A stretch of DNA of 5,991 nucleotides from Thermoactinomycetaceae bacterium (GTDB lineage Bacteria > Bacillota > Bacilli > Thermoactinomycetales > Thermoactinomycetaceae), in the NCBI GenBank assembly GCA_025449475.1, contig JANWJM010000069.1:1-5991 (forward strand). The letters run 5' to 3'. The notes under the pieces are model-generated. The model made no database searches, had not been told where the DNA came from, and worked only from the letters and a program-made list of their open reading frames with translations. Position 1 is the first letter of the stretch; every line of letters starts with the position of its first letter. The translations under genes were made by a program, and so were the position numbers. Shown here in pieces: positions 5,222 through 5,991 of the stretch.

Positions 5222-5991
5222 CTATTTTTCTTCGTAAGGGATTTCCCAGTCACGGCCTACCGATGTGCCCAAGTACTCATCAGAATGCCCGGATTCCACT
5301 TCTGCTTGCTTATACTTCTTCAGATACCATATTTTCATTAAAACATAGTAGACAATAAAGCCAATCGGGAATCCAAACACATACATATAGTCCAAAAAGT
5401 ACAATGCGACGGCTCCACCAATGATCCAAGCGATCATACCAGCCCAGTTAACCCCGTTCGAATAGTTATACTGCCCTTTTTCATCATACAAATCCTTCAC
5501 ATTCAAACGACGACGACGAATCACATAGTAATCACAAATGATAATCCCTGCTACTGCAGAGAGGACTGCTCCATAATAGCTAAGATATACAAACAGATTG
5601 TCCAAAATCAGCCAGGGCTGTACGATTGACCCAACAATACCCGCAATGACTACACCCGCAACATAGGACAAATTGATGCGAGCACCGGCATTCACAAAGG
5701 TTAAAGCAGCTGGAATCAAATTGGCTGCATTATTGGTCGACCATTGCGCAAAAATAACCATGATCAATAAAATCACATAAGTCCAGCCACTCGCTTGACC
5801 TTGAATAATATTGATGGGATTCCAATCCCCTGCTGCGAGTAAGCTCACCGCTCCAATCACGCCCATAAATGTTTGTACAAACGGAAGTGCGGTGATATGA
5901 GGAATCAAGCTATTGAGATTTCGCTTAAACCAGTTTTTTTCATTCTTCGGCGCTTTGATATAGCGCGTCAAGTTAGGGATGTCGACGGCCA
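5222..5991 (-). CDS. NCS1-family permease (nucleobase/hydantoin/allantoin type), C-terminal half
   Basis: Partial gene: the frame is open to the window edge and ends with a stop at 5222, giving 255 visible residues plus stop. NCS1 transporters have about 480-500 residues and 12 helices, so roughly the second half is present. The first visible residues AVDIPNLTRYIK match the family segment 'DIPNLTR/NIPDFTRYA'; an in-frame TTG at 5971 in this segment is internal, not a start. The segment WSTNNAANLIPAA and the conserved CDYYVIRRRRLNVKDLY followed by GVNW are typical of NCS1 proteins. About six hydrophobic helices are visible, ending in a charged cytoplasmic tail. NCS1 proteins are cation symporters for uracil, cytosine, allantoin, hydantoins or thiamine-type vitamins; the substrate here cannot be fixed from this half. 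It is followed by the 268-base regulatory gap, so it may end one transcript while supplying substrate to the next. Confidence 0.9.
   Translation of the reverse strand, partial: AVDIPNLTRYIKAPKNEKNWFKRNLNSLIPHITALPFVQTFMGVIGAVSLLAAGDWNPINIIQGQASGWTYVILLIMVIFAQWSTNNAANLIPAALTFVNAGARINLSYVAGVVIAGIVGSIVQPWLILDNLFVYLSYYGAVLSAVAGIIICDYYVIRRRRLNVKDLYDEKGQYNYSNGVNWAGMIAWIIGGAVALYFLDYMYVFGFPIGFIVYYVLMKIWYLKKYKQAEVESGHSDEYLGTSVGRDWEIPYEEK

Overview
The window looks like chromosomal DNA of a Bacillota bacterium, probably Bacillales-like. Coding density is high, base composition is moderate to AT-leaning, most genes have strong AGGAGG-type ribosome binding sites, GTG starts occur, and a sigma-54 (SigL)-type promoter is present. 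That assignment is an inference. Every supportable gene is on the minus strand, so the window reads right to left. No tRNA, rRNA, insertion sequence, CRISPR array or prophage feature was seen.

In transcription order the layout is: (1) the C-terminal half of an NCS1-family nucleobase/ureide/hydantoin-type permease (5991-5222, cut by the window edge). (2) A 268-nt regulatory gap (5221-4954) with a near-perfect sigma-54 -24/-12 promoter and, 70-120 bases upstream of its predicted start site, a cluster of GATGCATC-type palindromes that look like activator sites. (3) An asparaginase-family amidohydrolase (4953-3985). (4) A polysaccharide-deacetylase-fold amide hydrolase of the HpPgdA/PuuE/cyclic-imide-hydrolase type (3938-3054). 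(5) A 109-residue CxxC protein of unknown function (2982-2653). (6) A CobW/COG0523 GTPase metallochaperone (2551-1535). (7) A short-chain dehydrogenase (1508-756). (8) The N-terminal half of a sodium:solute symporter (725-1, cut by the window edge). Strong hairpins lie in the two longer gaps inside the run, on either side of the CxxC gene.

The genes suggest one nitrogen or carbon scavenging locus. The NCS1 permease would import a cyclic amide (ureide, hydantoin or imide). The metal-dependent deacetylase-fold enzyme would open the ring. The asparaginase-like enzyme would remove the remaining amide as ammonia. CobW, possibly with the CxxC protein, would supply metal to the hydrolase. The dehydrogenase would process the carbon skeleton, and the symporter would move substrate or product. 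Sigma-54 control fits an inducible catabolic or nitrogen-linked role. The individual families are clear from sequence; the pathway and substrate are inference. The asparaginase lacks two residues of the classical asparagine pocket, which argues against plain asparagine use.
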